A stretch of DNA of 64,000 nucleotides. Source: Mameliella sp. MMSF_3455. GTDB taxonomy: Bacteria > Pseudomonadota > Alphaproteobacteria > Rhodobacterales > Rhodobacteraceae. The translations under genes and the position numbers were made by a program. Of the stretch, positions 61,431 to 64,000 are shown piece by piece. The stretch spans positions 1 through 64,000 of the forward strand of contig NZ_JASHJL010000016.1 of the NCBI RefSeq assembly GCF_030733205.1, read 5' to 3'. The notes under the pieces are model-generated. The model did not search any database and was not told the origin of the DNA. It saw nothing but the letters and a program-made list of their open reading frames with translations. Numbering within the stretch: the first letter of the stretch is position 1; each line of letters starts with the position of its first letter.

Positions 61431-62458
61431 AGGGCAGCACAATCGTATTGGACCAGTGGAAGGGCCGCGAGGCGGCCGCATTGCTGGTGGACGGGCAATT
61501 GGACGACCTGCTGATCGACGCGGATCTGCCGCGTCCCGGGTCGATCTATCGCGGCGTCGTCGAACGGCCGATGAAGGGGCAGGGCGGGCTATTCCTGCGC
61601 ACGCCCGACGGCAATGCCTTTCTGCGGCAGGTCAAGGGGCTGAGCCCGGGCGACAGGCTGCTGGTGCAGGTGACCGGCTATGCCGAGCCGGGCAAGGCCA
61701 TCCCGGTGACCAACCGCATCCTGTTCAAGTCGCGGTATGCCATCGTCACGCCCGGCGCGCCGGGGATCAATGTCTCGCGCCAGATCCGGGACGAGGATAT
61801 CCGTGATGCGCTGATGGAAATTGCGCATGACGTGGTGGGGGAAAGTCCGCTGCCCGAGGGGGCTGGCGTGATCCTGCGGTCGTCGGCGCATCCGGACCTG
61901 GCAGACGAGGTCATGGACGATCTCCTGGCCATGTCTGAACTGGCCCGCGCGGTGATGGCGGACACGACCGGCGATGCGGAACTGCTGGTCGAGGGCGACG
62001 GGCCGCACGCGCTGGCCTGGCGCGAATGGGTCGCCCCGGCGGATCTGGACGATGCCGAGGGGGCTTTCGACCGGCACGAGCTGGGCGAGACCATCGAGAC
62101 GCTGGGCAAGCCGCGGGTTGCACTGCCCTCAAGCGGGTCGATGCTGATCGAGCCGACCTCGGCGCTGGTGGCGGTGGACATCAACACCGGTGGCGACACC
62201 TCTCCGGCGGCGGGGCTGAAGGCGAATATCGCCGCCATGCGGGACCTGCCGCGCCAGTTGCGGCTGCGCGGGCTGGGGGGGCAGATCGTGGTCGATCCGG
62301 CGCCGATGGTGAAAAAGGACCGCCGCCAGGTCGAAAGCGTGCTGAAGGCGGCGCTGAAGGCCGAGACCACGGAAACCGTCGTGGCGGGCTGGACGACGCT
62401 GGGCCTGCTGGAACTGCAGCGCAAGCGCGACCGCGTGGCGTTGAGAGAGGTGATATGA
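61427..62458 (+). CDS. Ribonuclease E/G family protein (short form)
   Basis: A 343-residue RNase E/G-type protein. An N-terminal S1-like region ([32 protein letters not shown]) is followed by the catalytic core, with the metal-binding Asp residues in [18 protein letters not shown] and [20 protein letters not shown]. It lacks the long C-terminal scaffold of RNase E and the full length of RNase G, so it is the compact alphaproteobacterial version paired with maf and yacG. It overlaps genes on both sides by four bases. Confidence 0.92.
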   Translation: MKGSTIVLDQWKGREAAALLVDGQLDDLLIDADLPRPGSIYRGVVERPMKGQGGLFLRTPDGNAFLRQVKGLSPGDRLLVQVTGYAEPGKAIPVTNRILFKSRYAIVTPGAPGINVSRQIRDEDIRDALMEIAHDVVGESPLPEGAGVILRSSAHPDLADEVMDDLLAMSELARAVMADTTGDAELLVEGDGPHALAWREWVAPADLDDAEGAFDRHELGETIETLGKPRVALPSSGSMLIEPTSALVAVDINTGGDTSPAAGLKANIAAMRDLPRQLRLRGLGGQIVVDPAPMVKKDRRQVESVLKAALKAETTETVVAGWTTLGLLELQRKRDRVALREVI

Positions 62459-62637
62459 GCTGTCCGATCTGTTCGAAGACAACTGACCCCGAGTACCGGC
62501 CATTCTGCTCGAAACGTTGCGCGGACGTGGATCTGGCGAAATGGCTGGGTGGCGGATACGCGATTCCCTCGGAGGATCCCGAGGACATGGAAGAGGCGGC
62601 GCAGGCCGTGGAACAGGAAGAACGGAAACCGCACTGA
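62455..62637 (+). CDS. yacG: DNA gyrase inhibitor YacG (zinc-binding)
   Basis: A 60-residue zinc protein: [38 protein letters not shown], with C-x2-C and C-x3-C zinc ligands. The family inhibits DNA gyrase by binding GyrB. It overlaps the ribonuclease by four bases and the aminotransferase by one, so all four genes from maf on are translationally coupled. Confidence 0.95.
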   Translation: MSCPICSKTTDPEYRPFCSKRCADVDLAKWLGGGYAIPSEDPEDMEEAAQAVEQEERKPH

Positions 62638-63881
62638 TGTTCGAAGATGCCTTGTTGAGCGAAATTCGCGGGCGCTTTGCCCATGTCGAGAACTGCCCCT
62701 TTACCGGCAAGCGCGTGTTCTTTGAGAACGCGGGCGGGGCGCTGACCCTGAACACGGTGGTCGAGACTTCGACGCGGTTTGCCGCGATCCCTGACAACCA
62801 GGGTCGCGACAACCCGGCCTCCAAGGCACTGGTCGAGGTGATCAACACGGCGCGGGCGGATGTGCGCGACTTCCTTGGCGCCGAGGGCGGTGCGGTGATC
62901 TTTGGCGAAAGCGGCACGGAACTGCTGTTCCGGCTGATCCGGGATGCCTGCCTTGGCGCGGGGCCGGGTGTGGCCCTGGGCTCGACCGTGGAGCACCCGG
63001 CCTCGCGCAGTGCGATGGCACGCTGGGCCGGGGTGGCAGGGCGGCGCCACGTTCTGATCCCGCATGACGGCGCCACGGGGCGGGTGACGCCCGACGCCTA
63101 CGCGGCGCATGTGACACCGGATACGGCGGTGGCCACGATCCTGCATACCTCGCCCGTGACGGGCATCGGAATGGATTTGCCGGGAATCGCCGATGCGATC
63201 CGCGCCGTGGCGCCCGAATGTTTCATCATCGTCGACGGCATCCAGCACGCCTGCCACGGCCATATCGACGTGGCGGGGGCGGGTGTCGACGGCTACGTGA
63301 TCTCTCCGTACAAGGTCTTTTCGCGGCATGGCTACGGCGTGGCCTGGGCCTCGGACCGGCTGACGGCGCTGGCGCACGATGCGCTGATCGACGGGCCGGA
63401 GGGCAACTGGGAAATGGGCACGCGGGATACCGGCGCCTATGCCACCTTCTCGGACGTGGTGAGCTATTTCGACTGGCTGGGAGAGCAGGTATCCGGGGCG
63501 GAAACGCGGACCGGACGCTTGGCGGAGGCGCGGCGGGCGATCCACGCCCACGAGGCGGCGCTGTGTCAGGCGATGATCCACGGCACCGGCAACCTCGCCG
63601 GGCTGGCAGACCTGCCGGGGGTCGTCATCGTGGGTGGCACCGACAACCCGGGCCGCGAGGGGCTGGTGAGCTTCTGGGCCGAAGGGCGCCCTTCGGCCGA
63701 GATCGTCACGGCACTGAACGAGGCCGGCATCCGCACCCATACCCGCAAGGCGGATCACTATTCGGGCAACGTGCTGGGGCCCCTGGGCCAAGCAGATTGC
63801 ATCCGGGTGTCGCTGGCACATTACAACTCGCTGGAAGAGGTGCGGGCATTCCTGACCGCAATGCGGGGCATTCTCGGCTGA
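62637..63881 (+). CDS. Class V aminotransferase (cysteine desulfurase-like)
   Basis: A 414-residue PLP enzyme of fold type I. FFENAGGALTLNTVVE is near the start, GESGTELLFRLIRDA forms the cofactor phosphate region, and IIVDGIQHACHGHIDVAGAGVDGYVISPYKVFSRHGYGVAW holds the PLP Asp, His and Lys (SPYK). It resembles cysteine desulfurase/CsdA-type or isopenicillin epimerase-like proteins, but the mobile-loop Cys near the end is not obvious, so true desulfurase activity is uncertain. The ATG overlaps the yacG stop by one base. Confidence 0.9.
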   Translation: MFEDALLSEIRGRFAHVENCPFTGKRVFFENAGGALTLNTVVETSTRFAAIPDNQGRDNPASKALVEVINTARADVRDFLGAEGGAVIFGESGTELLFRLIRDACLGAGPGVALGSTVEHPASRSAMARWAGVAGRRHVLIPHDGATGRVTPDAYAAHVTPDTAVATILHTSPVTGIGMDLPGIADAIRAVAPECFIIVDGIQHACHGHIDVAGAGVDGYVISPYKVFSRHGYGVAWASDRLTALAHDALIDGPEGNWEMGTRDTGAYATFSDVVSYFDWLGEQVSGAETRTGRLAEARRAIHAHEAALCQAMIHGTGNLAGLADLPGVVIVGGTDNPGREGLVSFWAEGRPSAEIVTALNEAGIRTHTRKADHYSGNVLGPLGQADCIRVSLAHYNSLEEVRAFLTAMRGILG

Positions 63882-63897
63882 GGGGAAGCTGGTTGGC

Positions 63898-63944
63898 AGC
63901 TGCCTTCGGTTGCCTCGCCGGGGAATATTCTTCACGGAGAAGAC
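63898..63944. repeat. Dispersed intergenic repeat, copy D
   Basis: AGCTGCCTTCGGTTGCCT is followed by CGCCGGGGAATATTCTTCAC and GGAGAAGAC. This is the most divergent copy, but it keeps CCGGGG, an A/T core and the GAGAAGA end, and lies directly after the aminotransferase gene. The remaining bases to the window edge hold no gene. Confidence 0.5.
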
Positions 63945-64000
63945 GCCAGGGGCGACGCGCCTTTGCCCCGGGGGCTGGAAGCGGTGGACAAGGGGCGCGG

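Overview
The window is high-GC chromosomal DNA of an alphaproteobacterium, most likely a Rhodobacterales (Roseobacter-group) species. The evidence is the Rhodobacterales-style gene neighbourhoods (ctaC-ctaB-ctaG-ctaE-SURF1-thrC-M16 peptidase; murA-DUF2948-hisD-arsC-like-UPF0262-LMW phosphatase; infA-maf-RNase E/G-yacG), a class I PHA locus with phasin operators of the PhaR type, and a dispersed intergenic repeat. No single feature fixes the genus.

Layout. 0-0.5 kb: two near-identical Flp-type pilin genes in tandem. 0.8-4.1 kb: a lytic transglycosylase, an FAD-linked oxidase and a periplasmic metallo-beta-lactamase-fold protein. 4.2-11.7 kb: a long minus-strand run for aa3 oxidase subunits II and III and their assembly factors (heme O synthase, Cox11, SURF1), continuing into thrC, an M16 peptidase and a GNAT enzyme. 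11.9-20.1 kb: tldD, dprA, topA, an L,D-transpeptidase and 3-oxoacid CoA-transferase. 20.2-24.8 kb: PHA storage genes (two tandem phasins, phaC, divergent phaZ). 25-27.8 kb: mtnP, a DUF2927 protein, a LysE exporter and apt, which together salvage adenine from methylthioadenosine. 28-33.6 kb: a SulP transporter, an acetyltransferase, a low-GC orphan, a flavin reductase, GNAT and EcsC genes. 33.6-42.5 kb: a Tat-exported multicopper oxidase between two c-type cytochromes, then ptsP, lysC, an SDR, a DUF1178 protein and waaA.

43.16-53.37 kb: the most notable feature, a compact integrated element of about 10.2 kb. It is bounded by a perfect 46-bp direct repeat that is the 3' part of tRNA-Thr(GGU). 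It carries an integrase, an excisionase-like gene, a repressor with divergent operators, and a nearly complete HK97-type head and packaging module: connector, large terminase, head closure, HNH, major capsid protein, prohead protease and portal. No tail, lysis or recognisable replication gene is present. This is the layout expected of a capsid-forming phage satellite (cf-PICI-like), here with capsid, protease and portal in the reverse of the usual order. A stripped-down prophage remnant is the main alternative.

53.4-64 kb: housekeeping genes on the plus strand (murA, hisD, infA, maf, RNase E/G, yacG) mixed with small enzymes, many overlapping by 1-4 bases. Four copies of an intergenic repeat with a GC-rich hairpin and a TATTTTC-type tail lie at about 3.2, 24.9, 58.4 and 63.9 kb.
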